DNA from: Glutinoglossum americanum
Taxonomy: Eukaryota > Ascomycota > Geoglossomycetes > Geoglossales > Geoglossaceae
Length of the DNA: 62,893 nt
Assembly (NCBI GenBank): GCA_020080175.1
Contig: JAGHQL010000163.1
Span: 1-62,893 of the forward strand
Direction: 5' to 3'
Positions 10,655 through 21,474 of the stretch are shown here, one piece after another. The notes beneath the pieces are model-generated. The model was not told where the DNA came from. It saw nothing but the letters and a program-made list of their open reading frames with translations, and did no database searches. The position numbers were made by a program, and so were the translations under genes. The first letter of the stretch is position 1, and every line of letters starts with the position of its first letter.

Positions 10655-11050
10655 GTAATTTTTGTTGGGTAATTGAACACTGGCTTGACTTCTACGTATG
10701 TCTACTCATCAAGGCCATCGTTTTAACCCTTCTACCCTATTAATATTGGCTATCCTATCGGCCGTAATGATAGGATTTAGTAGTAGTAGAGTGTTCAATA
10801 CGCTTGGAATTCTGGCTACACATATTTTCCCAAACTATTTCTTGTATTGTGGAGAGAGGTGTAGTCACATGATCATTGTTGTGCAGGCTCTGTTCACACA
10901 ACCGATTCTGATATCTTGTGACAGTCCAGGTCATATGAATATTAAAGCAGTCGGCGAAGTAAGACTTTCCCGCTCTATCACCTAGATTCATTTCGAGACA
11001 AGGATCCCTAATTTTCCCGAAAATTTTCTAAACATTTAGTGTGCCCGAAT
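10655..11050. other. Intergenic PRP4-JAC1
   Basis: About 400 bases of 3' UTR and promoter. The short frames on both strands show no recognisable product. Confidence 0.4.
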
Positions 11051-11740
11051 ATGCCCCGAATACTGCCTTTGTCGAGGTTCTTCACTAGAAGCAACGGCCA
11101 ATTTGCCATCCCGTTAAGCCACGCTGTCTGGGCGCGCAGACCCTCACTTCCAGCTTCATCCCCTGCTGATGAGTTGCCGAGATCCTACAGTGAATCACGG
11201 AGTCCGCGAAACTTCTACGAGATCTTCCCACGATCCCTCTCATTTGGCCCACCGCCCAGGGGCCCTTTCTCTGTAAACCTGCAACAATTACGGGAGGAGT
11301 TCCTTCAACTTCAGCAAAATGCGCATCCAGATAGGCATCCTCCTGAAGTTAAGCATCGCGCGGAAGCAGCTTCGGCCTACATCAACGAGGCATATAAGAC
11401 GTTACGAGATCCACTTTTGCGAGCACAGCATCTTCTATCGCTCAGAGGATTTGATGTGGCCTGTGATGAGACTGCTAAAATCGACGACCCTGAACTACTT
11501 ATGGAGGTAATGGAGACAAGGGAGGAAATTGAAGCAGTGGAAGAGGAGGAACAGTTATTACCGTTGATGAAAACAAATAACGCCCGTATAGATGAAAGTG
11601 TTAGGGTGCTTGAGAATGCATTCAGGGAAGATGATATGAAAGTGGCGAAGGAAGAGGCTGTAAAATTGAGATACTGGATTAACATAAGGGAGAGCTTAGC
11701 TGCGTGGGAGAAGGGCAAACCAATAACACTGGTACACTGA
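11051..11740 (+). CDS. JAC1: Mitochondrial Fe-S J-protein co-chaperone Jac1/HscB
   Basis: Jac1 delivers the Isu scaffold to the mitochondrial Hsp70 for Fe-S cluster transfer. The single-exon product is 229 residues with an Arg/Ser-rich N-terminus (MPRILPLSRFFTRSNGQF) suited to mitochondrial import. A J domain carrying the HPD motif (QNAHPDRHPPE, about residue 92) follows, with INEAYKTLRDPLLRAQHLL. The HscB C-terminal domain follows: DDPELLMEVMETREEIE, then an acidic helix and KLRYWINIRESLAAWEKG. These blocks are diagnostic for HscB/Jac1. The frame is open a few codons upstream, but from a GTG. 11051 is the first ATG. It is convergent with CDC55. Confidence 0.9.
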   Translation: MPRILPLSRFFTRSNGQFAIPLSHAVWARRPSLPASSPADELPRSYSESRSPRNFYEIFPRSLSFGPPPRGPFSVNLQQLREEFLQLQQNAHPDRHPPEVKHRAEAASAYINEAYKTLRDPLLRAQHLLSLRGFDVACDETAKIDDPELLMEVMETREEIEAVEEEEQLLPLMKTNNARIDESVRVLENAFREDDMKVAKEEAVKLRYWINIRESLAAWEKGKPITLVH

Positions 11741-12219
11741 GCAGACGGAGATCTCCCATCTCCTGGAAACTAACCCCCACTATTATATTGTATGTTGGAA
11801 CTATATATGAGGCGTATCTATACTGTTTTGAGGCGAGGCTGGTGACGACATCGGTCTGGGTCGATGGTGGTGAGAAGGAGGGAAGTAATAGCGGAGATGG
11901 TTGTGTAAGAGGAGGGAGGAGGTGGATGCCCGTGGTGGGCATTTGTGGTACCGTGTGCAGCATAATTATGAAAGCCCCGTCCACGCAATCGCTGGAAGTT
12001 ATCACATCGCAAAGTCACCTGAATATTGTGACTAAGTAGCTTGTATTTTAATCTCTTCTGCAGGCCCTACCTACACGCCCAAGTGAAAATGCATGCATGA
12101 CTTGGAAAAAGAGAAGTAGAACGTAAAGGCGGGGGATCAATTCGCAGGAAATCAAAACGCCCACTCACTCGATTTGGCCATCTAAAACTTGAGGGCCCCT
12201 GTCTAAGAAAGGCCTTGAT
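11741..12219. other. Intergenic JAC1-CDC55 convergent tails
   Basis: About 480 bases between two stop codons. Open frames on both strands here are short, and one is mainly antisense to the end of JAC1. No RNA gene is seen. Confidence 0.4.
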
Positions 12220-14159
12220 CTACAATGCCGAAAAGACAAAGAGCTGCAAATGCACAAGCGTAGGTTAGCGACAAGATATCCAGTATACCCTGCATTCTAT
12301 CATGAATTTAACTCACATTGTTGGTCGCCGCAATGGCAATACTATCCTCAAACGGGTGCCAGCTCATATGTAAAATCTTTTTGTTGAAATCGATCTGGTC
12401 TGCATCTGTTTCCTTTCTCATTCGGCCCCCCTGACCACTAGCTCCAGCAGCTGGGCTCCCTGCTCTTGAACCGCTCTTCTTACCCCCAGCACTATTCGTC
12501 GGGCTTGTGGAAGAGTTTATGGGAGTGGGTACTCCGACTTTCTTTGCTTTGAAGGCAGATTTATCTGCTTGAAGGACAACCTCGACTTCCTTTTCTGGGT
12601 CGGACGGATAGATCATGAAGTTGTTGTTGTAACTACCTGTCATCACATTTTTGGCATCTCCTGAGAAGACTACCTCAAACTTGTCGAAGATGCTGTCATT
12701 TTCGTAGGTGTCGCATAGTCTAGGCCTCAGATGCTCATGAATTGGTATCGTCTTGACGGGTTGTCGTTCCATGTTCACGTCCCAGATCTTGACTGTAAGG
12801 TAATCACGAGAAAGAATGTAGCGTCCGTCATAGGAGAACCGGACATCAGATATCGAGGAAATGATTTCCGAGAAAAAGGAACGGGAGGACGGGTCTTCTT
12901 CCTGTTCAAATTCTATATCCAAGCCGTTAGCATTGATTATCCCCTAGTCTGCTAACTTAGGTAAAAATTCTATAAAACATACGTTTAGCGTGCTGGTCGC
13001 ACAATGCACTCTCTCTCATGTCTGCCAGCTTGATAGTTCCTTTTGAACTGGCATACATGAACCAATTACAGCTTAATGGATGGAACTCTGCGGCCGTGAT
13101 AACCTCTGTAAGCTCTTCCATGTTAGCTGGCTTAATGTCAACGATATTGAAACTCTGGTCTTGGATGTTGAGATGCCAGAGGTTTATTCGAAGGTCGTCA
13201 CTGCTGATGAACGTCTCCCCATCACTGTTCACGGATATGCTGTTGATATGGTATGCATGGGCATTGGCATATGTTCGGCGGGGTACTGCAGCGACGACAG
13301 TATCATGGTGTGTGAGTCGTGGTAGTTTCAAGGATGCTGCATTTGGAAAGTGATGAATATTGGGGTTGAGTCGAGTAGCACCACCACCGACGACACCAGC
13401 AGGCGTCAGATCATGGGAGAGGTTGTTTTCTGCAACCACTTTGAGTGACTTCTCGAAAACTTTCCATAGCTTGATAGTTTTGTCATTCGTGGATAGAAGG
13501 AAATGAGATGCATTTTGTCGTCGACACCATTTGATCTTGTTTATTTTTTCTTCGATTTCAAGAGATTTGAGATAGTCAAACTCGGGCTCGTGGGATTGGA
13601 ATTCGGTATGAAACTTATACTCGCATGTTTTTTTCTGTGGTATGTCAGTGCAATGCCGAGTCAAAAATCATACGTGCCTTGAGTGAAGGGTCCTAAGTAG
13701 AGCCTCACCGTTTCATTTCGTTCAAATAACACTACTCTCCCACCCTTATCGCCGGTGGCTAGATAGTTGCCGGTGTGATCAAATTCAACCGTTGATATAA
13801 TGTCGGCTGGAAAATACAATTGAAAGAGTTAGCGCCATAGGGTGGGTCAATGCTTTGTTGCAACTCTCAGGGGACGGGCATGGGCGTCTAGTGTTGAGAC
13901 AATCTAAACCAAGAGAGTAGGATTGCAGACCTTCCGTGATATCTTCCACGTCTCCTTTATCACCAAAACATCTAGTCGTGTTTGTTAGCCGGGCCTAATG
14001 ACCTACGCCGCATCCTGTCTTATGATCTGCACTATACAATCTGAGAAATACACATCGTCTCAAGCTTCACCGGGAATAACAAGAGTAGCAAGAAATACAA
14101 GACCCAGGTGCTTACTGTGTGAATTTCCATGTCGGAGAATTCGTATCTCCGTCTACCAT
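12220..14159 (-). CDS. CDC55: PP2A regulatory subunit B (B55/Cdc55), WD40
   Basis: This B55 subunit targets protein phosphatase 2A in mitosis and morphogenesis. Six exons are 14116-14159, 13931-13971, 13709-13806, 12983-13634, 12317-12912 and 12220-12243, giving 484 residues. The start is [20 protein letters not shown] and the end is NNLFVFSAL, both family-typical. B55 blocks include [66 protein letters not shown] and [20 protein letters not shown] Ser/Gly-rich insert (about residues 415-450) lies before the last blade. One donor is GTCTGC, weaker than the others, but phase and homology support it. The last exon has only 24 bases. Divergent from the next gene at 14743. Confidence 0.9.
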
Positions 14160-14742
14160 CTTTCCTAACCCAACTCGATAGCAAGGATATCCTCAGGAAA
14201 TCCGTGCCGTGACCACTAGCTTCTTTGGCTCAAGAGGAAGATGCAAAACGAGAAGCCGAGATCGGGAGAAGAGAAAACAGATGCTGCACAAGCGATAAAT
14301 GCCGGGTGTTAGGGCCTTATGATAACCTGGGAGTGAGAAAGGTCACGATGGATTTGAGTCGTGGTTCGTGTCTGGTAAGCTGATTCACCCCAGAGTGGTT
14401 TGTAGAAGAAGCAGATCTACTAAACGAGCGCAGACATGTAGCGCCCAGAAATATATCCTTGAGTACTTTTGCTCTTCGGGGTAGTGGTGAGGGAGGGTTT
14501 GCCTTCGCGGTTAGTGGGGTGTACTTTGTGAGGTTCAAAAGTGTGGCGGTTCAGGTAGTTCACTTCCGTGTGTTGCGACCCTGGTCATAAGCGAACAAGG
14601 ACAGATCCTTGGTCCGAGCGCCAGTCAACACCCTTTGCTCCATTCTTTACTACCAACTCGGATATGTACCGTAAGCCGACAAACTCATCGACGTGGAACA
14701 AATAATCTGCTCTACTACAATCACAATTAAGATCTATCGGCC
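14160..14742. promoter_or_regulatory. Divergent upstream region CDC55 / unnamed Gln-rich gene
   Basis: A 583-base gap holds both promoters and 5' UTRs. A short minus-strand frame (14317-14538) is present but has no recognisable product and is not called. Confidence 0.4.
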
Positions 14743-16596
14743 ATGGATTCTTCGCTGAAGGAGAAAGGAAGAGAACTCAGCAGCCTCGCTGTTGGTACGG
14801 ACGGAAATACCCCTCATACTGATAGCAGTGGTGGGGTAATTCAAACCGATTCAACCTCTATGACCTCCAAACTCGTGGCTTCAGCGTCTAGTCTATCACG
14901 CGGACTTCTGGGTATAGATGCGTCACCAGAGATCCTTACTGGCGCTTTGGCATATAGTGAAACTGCTGGAAAATCACAGACTATTTCGTCGGGCGATACC
15001 AGTGCATCTTCGACCTGGGGTAAGGGTTCAGGCTCCTCTCGTGCGGCAGGCGATAGTAGTACACAATACAGACCATCCTTCAGGACGGAAACTCAGCAAG
15101 AGCAGGCATCTGAGATAGAGTTTGCAGGTTTTCTTGTGAACCAGCCGGTGCAGACAGTCGAATCTCCGTCAATCACAACAGAGTCCTACCAGCCTAGCAA
15201 CAATGGTGGGACTCCTACTCACGGACAGCGGTCGACCTATGAGTCGGCCCTACGGGTCCAGAGAGCCCAAAATATGCTAATTGCCAATGATGTGAATCCT
15301 AACCTTCTTACTGCATCGCAGTTCCAGTCCTTTCAACAGCAAGATACGAGCGAGCAGCAACAGTCTATTCGGTCTTATATCCGGAGCGGAATTACCACTT
15401 GGGATGCAGAGGTTGGATGCCCTCAACAGAATCTGCAGGCAGCCTCCGAAGAAATCAATCGGCAATCGGAATTGGAATCGACCCAAAGGGCTCGCAACAT
15501 ATTGATCATCAATGATATAAATCCCGACTTGCTCACGCCATCGCAATTCCTTTCCTTCCAGCAGGAGGATTTAAGTAAGCAAAAGCATCTGATTCGGACT
15601 TACTTCGAGGGTCTGAATATTGGGATCAAGGGAAATGGCTGGGCCCGACGAGTAGTCAATGAAAAGTATCCTAATCATTCTAGGCTAGAGCAACCAGAAG
15701 ACACACTGGAACAGGGTTCGCGTCCCCAAGAGTCATCTCTTCAGCTATATAATCAGCAAGATGGTACTCTACCTAAACAAGAATGTGTCCGGATGGACAC
15801 CGATGAACCGAAAACGGCCAGCGTGGATCTTCCCCCAAAACGAAACGTGGCGATGGGCCAGATAAACCACCCAATGCACATCCCTTCCGGGGCACAACGG
15901 GCTATCGAGCTACTGGTTGCCAATGGAATAAACCCCGAGCAGCTCACTGCCTCTCAGTTCAATTCCTTTCAACAGCAAAATCTAAACGTACAGCAGAAGA
16001 GCGTTGAAGTTTATCTCCAAAACCTTGCCCAACATAAGCGATCATTACGCCAACAGGAACAGAGACAGAAACATCACCCACAGCAGGAAGAAGATGGCGC
16101 AGCAGTTGTATCTCTTCTCTCTCAACCCAACTTCTTGGATCTCATAGATACCTCCCAGGACGATGATGACCTCCCTCCTATCTGGTCCGTCGACCTCACA
16201 CCATCCCAATCGGATACAATCGAGCGTCTCAGGGCACTCCTTCCTGCACCTCCAACCAGCAGTCCGTCTATCCCCACACACGCGTCGAACCTCCTTCCTG
16301 CTGATGTCTTAAACATTCCTTCCCTATGGGATTCTAAGGACGCCACTGTCGGCTCCACATACTTTAAGGAGCAGGTAAACCGTCGCCAACAGTGGCTGAG
16401 AGACTGGGATGGCGTTCTAAGACGGTACGCGGATGAAGTGTGGGGAGACCTTCTACCATTGGTTGAGGAGGCTAGAGAGGAAATCGAGGAGGCGAAGGGG
16501 AACGACGGGGAATTACAAGGAGAGGGTAGGGCTGTGAGGCGTCTGGCAATGATACTTGGGCATTTGGGGGACGATAAAATTGCGCAAAATGGCTAG
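14743..16596 (+). CDS. Unnamed fungal Gln/Ser-rich protein with three short internal repeats
   Basis: The 617-residue single-exon protein has no domain that I can name. The N-terminal 150 residues are Ser/Thr-rich and disordered. Three diverged copies of a roughly 40-residue unit follow near residues 165-207, 247-290 and 385-430. Each has the pattern A-LL-xNxINPxxLTxSQFxSFQQxx followed by Q--S/LI--Y. The C-terminal 90 residues are charged and helical (FKEQVNRRQQWLRDWDGVLR, DEVWGDLLPLVEEAREEIEE, RRLAMILGHL). This is a terminus I have seen in uncharacterised Pezizomycotina proteins that share a DGAxVVSLLS-like segment, here DGAAVVSLLSQPNF. No signal peptide or membrane span is visible. Function unknown. 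Confidence 0.75.
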   Translation: MDSSLKEKGRELSSLAVGTDGNTPHTDSSGGVIQTDSTSMTSKLVASASSLSRGLLGIDASPEILTGALAYSETAGKSQTISSGDTSASSTWGKGSGSSRAAGDSSTQYRPSFRTETQQEQASEIEFAGFLVNQPVQTVESPSITTESYQPSNNGGTPTHGQRSTYESALRVQRAQNMLIANDVNPNLLTASQFQSFQQQDTSEQQQSIRSYIRSGITTWDAEVGCPQQNLQAASEEINRQSELESTQRARNILIINDINPDLLTPSQFLSFQQEDLSKQKHLIRTYFEGLNIGIKGNGWARRVVNEKYPNHSRLEQPEDTLEQGSRPQESSLQLYNQQDGTLPKQECVRMDTDEPKTASVDLPPKRNVAMGQINHPMHIPSGAQRAIELLVANGINPEQLTASQFNSFQQQNLNVQQKSVEVYLQNLAQHKRSLRQQEQRQKHHPQQEEDGAAVVSLLSQPNFLDLIDTSQDDDDLPPIWSVDLTPSQSDTIERLRALLPAPPTSSPSIPTHASNLLPADVLNIPSLWDSKDATVGSTYFKEQVNRRQQWLRDWDGVLRRYADEVWGDLLPLVEEAREEIEEAKGNDGELQGEGRAVRRLAMILGHLGDDKIAQNG

Positions 16597-17819
16597 TGTT
16601 CAACCACCAGGCATTCCACTGTCACAAGAGTTCTACCTTGACCCTCTGCTTGACGATATCTGGATTTGGAGAGTGTGTGATGGTATTTATTGAGATAGCA
16701 TTTCCGGGAAAAATACCACAAAGTCTCTGCTTGCCGGGCGGTCAAGGCAAGAGCTGCTAGAAGCTCTTGCACCTATCGCCGAGGCATCGGACATGTGTAG
16801 AGTACTACGTAGTTCCGCGAGAGCCTAGAAATCCCTCATCACGGCTGAGCTCGTTATTTTTCTCGGGTGGAAGTCGCCGGATCAGGCACTTAGGTAACTC
16901 CACAGCCCCACCTACCTCTCGAGCTGCTTCGCAGCCTCGCGGTGCTGCAAGAGCCGCACACACTCGATCTTTGGGAACCAGTGGGTTGCGGGATTATTAA
17001 ATCAGCAAATATTCCATACAAACCTACCCAGCAGAGGCCATGATAAAAAGAGAGCCACACATCTCCAAGCGATCCTCCAAAGTCGATGAAATCGCTCGTC
17101 CTCACATCAACTGCTACTTGGGCGCAATACTCACCGTAAAGGGCGACGGAGGATGGGTTGGGTGATTCGATGACGTTTTACGTCCGCTGAACGCTGCATT
17201 CGGTGCATTAGATCGAATGGGTGCGGACCACCTGGGCATTCCAGCTACACAATATAGTGAAGTGCATAAATACCCTGCGTGCACGTAAGGGCAGTGCGAA
17301 TGTGCTGAAGAAGTCGCATATGCAAGTGGTCGGTTCGAGCATAGCGCCCACAGCCCCTAATTTTCATTGGCAGAGGACTCACGCAAGCACTGCCCGCCTT
17401 GTTTTTTATGTATGAAGCGCCTTGTTTATTCACCGCCTGACATTAATGGTTGCCTATCGGAGTGACAAGGAATGAGCTTTGCGGTGGGGTGCCCCAGTCG
17501 CCTCGTCTGCTCGTCTTCTAACATTCAAAACGGGGCCCTCTCTCCACTATCGGTCGTCTTTAGACACGAGAGCGTTTTTTCGCTTTATTATATCATTCAC
17601 CCCATCCCCCAACATTCCTGTGAGATTTTCGGACAAATTTCCCGTTACTGGAGTCGCCCACTAACCTCACGGATATTACGGATTGTGAGTCGGTTTGCCC
17701 CCCACCCCCATAATGGGGCATTGGAAGTGCTATGCGCTAACAATGAGCCTTTCCCAGGCGACAACTTTGGACTTTTTAACATCCGCTCCCGCGCTTCACC
17801 ACAACATACAGTGCGGCCC
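16597..17819. other. Intergenic, 5' leader of zinc-finger gene, one hairpin
   Basis: Only short frames are present in the first 870 bases. The frame upstream of the zinc-finger start (17472-17819) is open in phase but is Cys/Phe/Tyr-rich and unlike the rest, so I treat it as leader. A 9-bp perfect hairpin lies at 16747-16770. I see no tRNA. Confidence 0.4.
16747..16770. repeat. Short perfect hairpin
   Basis: GCAAGAGCT and AGCTCTTGC pair over a 6-base loop about 150 bases after the stop of the Gln-rich gene. No T-run follows. It could be a 3'-UTR structure or chance. Confidence 0.35.
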
Positions 17820-19839
17820 ATGGATCAGGCGATTAGTGCCAGGGTCGTCGGATTTCTCGAAGAACTAAAGGAAAATATCCGGGAGAAACACCCCGAACTA
17901 TTGGAGGAACAGATACAGGCCTTCTGTTCGCAGGTGGTCTGGTCGACTATTCCTATGCTTGAGGGGAATCACAGCACCACCCGACCTAAGAATCGGAGCC
18001 AGCATGTACCGCGAAGCTTCTCAGGCGGCGCTCAGTTACAAAGCTCTTACAATACTGTACGGGCCTAACAACCAATTCTTGGAAGATCCGAGCTAATGTT
18101 CTCTGCAGGGCCTCCCGGCGCACGCACCGGTGTCGCTCCAACGGGAATTTTCTCGACAGTCCGCACCTGCGACTACACCAATGATTAGGGCGGGTACTCA
18201 GAACTCGTTGTCAGGGCATTCCTCCTATGGTTCTGCCCATTCCCAGGGATCAATGTTCCAACCTGAGTTAGGCAGAGATGACTCAATCAGAACGTACGCT
18301 TCAGGCCCTTTGGGGCTTCATCAGTCTGGTTCTGGACGCGGGAACCTACAACAGGTCGAAGAGCAGAGCTTTGAGGAAGTGAGCGAGTTCCTGGTCAGGA
18401 CGGATCCCGAATATACGCACGACCCAACGGTGCCCCAGATAAGCCCTGCTCCCGAACACACAACCAAGATCTGCGATAGGCGTTCTGTGTGTTCCGATCA
18501 GACTCCTAGTTTACATAGTTATCCATCTCACTTTCCCAGCACCCCAACCTCTGCCGAAATGACCAATGGTACAACAATCGCAAGCGGGATGAGTAGGCAG
18601 CCGAGTACAATTGGAAGCTCGGTCTGCGATGATTTAGGAATGTTTCGGATTTTGTCGGCCAACTCCATGAATGGAGAATATTCTCAAGTTGACTTGAATC
18701 AATCTCTTGACAAGAGCACCAGTGCTCGTGTTTCTTCTCACGATTTTAGTTTTATGGGTGCGGCGATTTCCGACTCTACTCCATTTCCATCTCACTCTTT
18801 TGATCAACCATCTCTTCAATTGCCGGCAAATTTTGCGGAGGAGATGAGGCGGGAAGGTTCGAATCAAAGCACCAACTCGACGGGTTCGAGTCGTTCTACA
18901 AAAAGACTGCACCAACAGGTGGCTCACGCGTCGAGACCTATTAGACCTAAGGAAGCCGATGACATGACGACCAGTGTGATGCCCCCGGTATTAGGGGACG
19001 GTTCTGAAACGGACGATAAGGGCGTAACACAGATTGAGAAAAGTAATAAGACCTACACTCGTCCTCAACACCCCCGAGTATTCTGCCTAGCATGCGACGA
19101 TCATCCGGACGGCTTTCGGGGAGAGCACGAACTTCGTCGTCACAGCGATCGTGTGCATAGCACCTCGAGGAAGGTGTGGATGACGATACAATGCACCGAC
19201 AATACCGGCCCGCTTCCGGAAATACCTCTGTCAGGTTGCAAAGCGTGCCGAAACAGAAAGAAGTACTATGCATATTACAACGCTGCTGCCCACCTACGAA
19301 GAGCTCACTTTACTCCTAAGAAGAAGCGCAAAGGTAAAGGTAAAATCCGGTCGGCGGGTGGCGAGGGGCGGGGCGGGAATGGTGGCGGCGACATGCCTTC
19401 AATGGATGTTTTGAGGAACTGGATGGAGCAAGTGGAAGATATCAGCGAAGCTGCGGTTGAGACTAAGACTGTGGCAGATATCAGCCCTTCCGGCGTGGAA
19501 GGTGACGGTATGGATGACAGTTTCGAGGGTTCATTGTACCCTTTATTACCACACACAGGTACGCCACTCAATAGCTACAGCGGCTCGGCAAACATCGCCA
19601 ACACGGCTTCATTTATTGGTGGTGAAGACTCCCAAGTCACTGTCTGCAATGACTATTACGAGTCTGAACCGCAACCTTACTTATACACTGGCTTCAACAA
19701 CGACGTTCGAGATACTTTCATTAATTTGCACCAAGTCAGCTCGAGTGAACGCAGTTCGTTGAATGGCGTCGCATCATTCAATGATGATTATATTCCCCGT
19801 TGTTACTTTGAAGATGTTAATAATAACCCTTTTCCTTAG
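17820..19839 (+). CDS. Fungal C2H2-like zinc-finger protein, putative regulator
   Basis: Two exons, 17820-18056 and 18109-19839 (52-nt intron, GTACGG to TCTGCAG), give 655 residues. The N-terminus MDQAISARVVGFLEELKENI with EEQIQAFCSQVVW is a helical block typical of a Pezizomycotina-only family. A long Ser-rich disordered stretch follows. Around residues 390-480 lie paired finger-like motifs: FCLACDDHPDGF-GEHELRRHSDRVH, and C-AC-NRKKYYAYYNAAAHLRRAHF. A basic patch KKKRKGKGK then could serve in nuclear import. Domain order and wording match fungal proteins usually annotated only as C2H2 domain proteins, and I know of no function. DNA binding and nuclear location are inference. The tail is acidic and Asn-rich. 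Confidence 0.8.
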
Positions 19840-21474
19840 GGGTCGTTATGATTTTCAGTCTCCTTTTCTCTTTTCTTTCACTAGCAGCAGTAACTCTATT
19901 CTGTTGTTTCCTTTACTTCTCTTGTAGTTTGATCTCATACAGGTCGAGGCGTTCTTCCCCCTACATTACCATGAAGGAGTTATCGGAGTTGCAGTGCAAC
20001 TAAATGGATTGGGTTGGGTTGGGATCTTATGAGACTCTGGACTTCCTGGTACTTGAAAATGATCGTGATCAGTTGCTTCTTTCCTTCTCTTCATGTGGAT
20101 ATTTTTCGTTTGAGTCGCTCATCATGAGCCCTGCTGACTTACGGACACTTTTCTAAGTTTTGATTTCGACTTTACGTCCATCATGTACTAGTGACCCATG
20201 TATCACGACTTTTAGACGAGAGGTTTTCGGGCCATCTTATGGGAGGACTTTTTCAGTGGGAAGGTGTTTACGGAGGATAGCAGATTCTGGAGAAATGAAT
20301 TTTATTCTTATTATTCTAAATGGAAGACTTCTCCCATATAGTAGGACTGTCGAATACATATAACATTTCCAAAGGGTCAAGTGGATGGCATACGTAAGTC
20401 GTTCTAGACTCTTATGCGAGGGAATGTGGTGTCTAGTAGTCATTCCGCTGCATAGTAGCTGCTTTCGGGATTGCGGAGCGAATGACGATCACTCGAGCCG
20501 CCCACCACCCGACCGTCTTATCACAAGCCGGTCCGGCGAGTTGTTATTTTTTTTCTCGTGAGTTCTACAGATATGCCTCCCATAGTAGAAACATCCTAAT
20601 ACCCTTGAATCTTATCATCTTAGCACCTCATAGATCCCGCAACTGGAGTCTAGAATCTTCCTCAGATTTCTTCTACCCCACGATCTTAGATTGCTGCAAG
20701 CACAAGCTGCTGCAAGTTGCCCCATCAGTTCTCTTTCCCTGGCGCAAACCTTCGTTCTCGCCGTGACTTTAACTCCGGTTTCACCCGCTCCAACCACCCT
20801 TAGGTCTCCCGATTCGGTATATTGTTGCCCTATCGGCACCCCGGCTGCAGTGTGAAGCACACATCTTGTCGTCTCCGACTCTGTCCGAGATGGCACTCAC
20901 ACCACTCCCCCGCAATCCCACTCCAGTCCCCTTTCTGCTTGGTTCGCGTGGGATTTCCAGCCAGCGAAGTGCGGAAAACGCTCATGGCAGAGGTAATGGG
21001 TTGTTGGACTTTTCTGCTACGGGGTTGTTGGTTGGCGAAATCTGGTGTTAGCCCACCTGCTTTACGCCGTAGCCCGAGGTATCGTTTCAATGTCGTGTCT
21101 TTTCGACGCTGAGTTCTCCGAGCTTTCTGATCAATTGATGAGGGTTGTAACTTTAAAGTGCAGACACTCCTTGGCCAAACGTTCACTCTACTCGTTTACC
21201 TGTGTTTTTCCTGCCGCGAGAATACATAAGCAAGCGAATTGCTCTTGGGCGTATCCCGACGAAACACCATTTCTTGAAGCAAGGAAGAACGAAATCCATC
21301 CCGGATCTTGCGTCATTTAATTGTCGAAATATTTGCGTTACGCCCGGGAAAAAGCAAGCCCGTCGAAACCCTACCGTGAGAAATTTTCTCTAGCTCGAAA
21401 TCCTCCAGCACTTATATATACACTGTTGTCGCCAGGCACAGGACTTGTTGAAACGAGCAAACCAAAGGGTATCG
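19840..21474. other. Intergenic, 1.6 kb, no gene seen
   Basis: This contains the 3' UTR of the zinc-finger gene and the 5' region of the next. Several 60-120 codon frames on both strands overlap each other and look like chance. A TATATATA run at about 21413-21420 lies roughly 55 bases before the start codon at 21475 and could be a TATA element. Confidence 0.45.

Noticed and set aside
17310-17360. T-loop-like GGTTCGAGC as a tRNA
   Set aside because: No acceptor or anticodon stem can be drawn around it.
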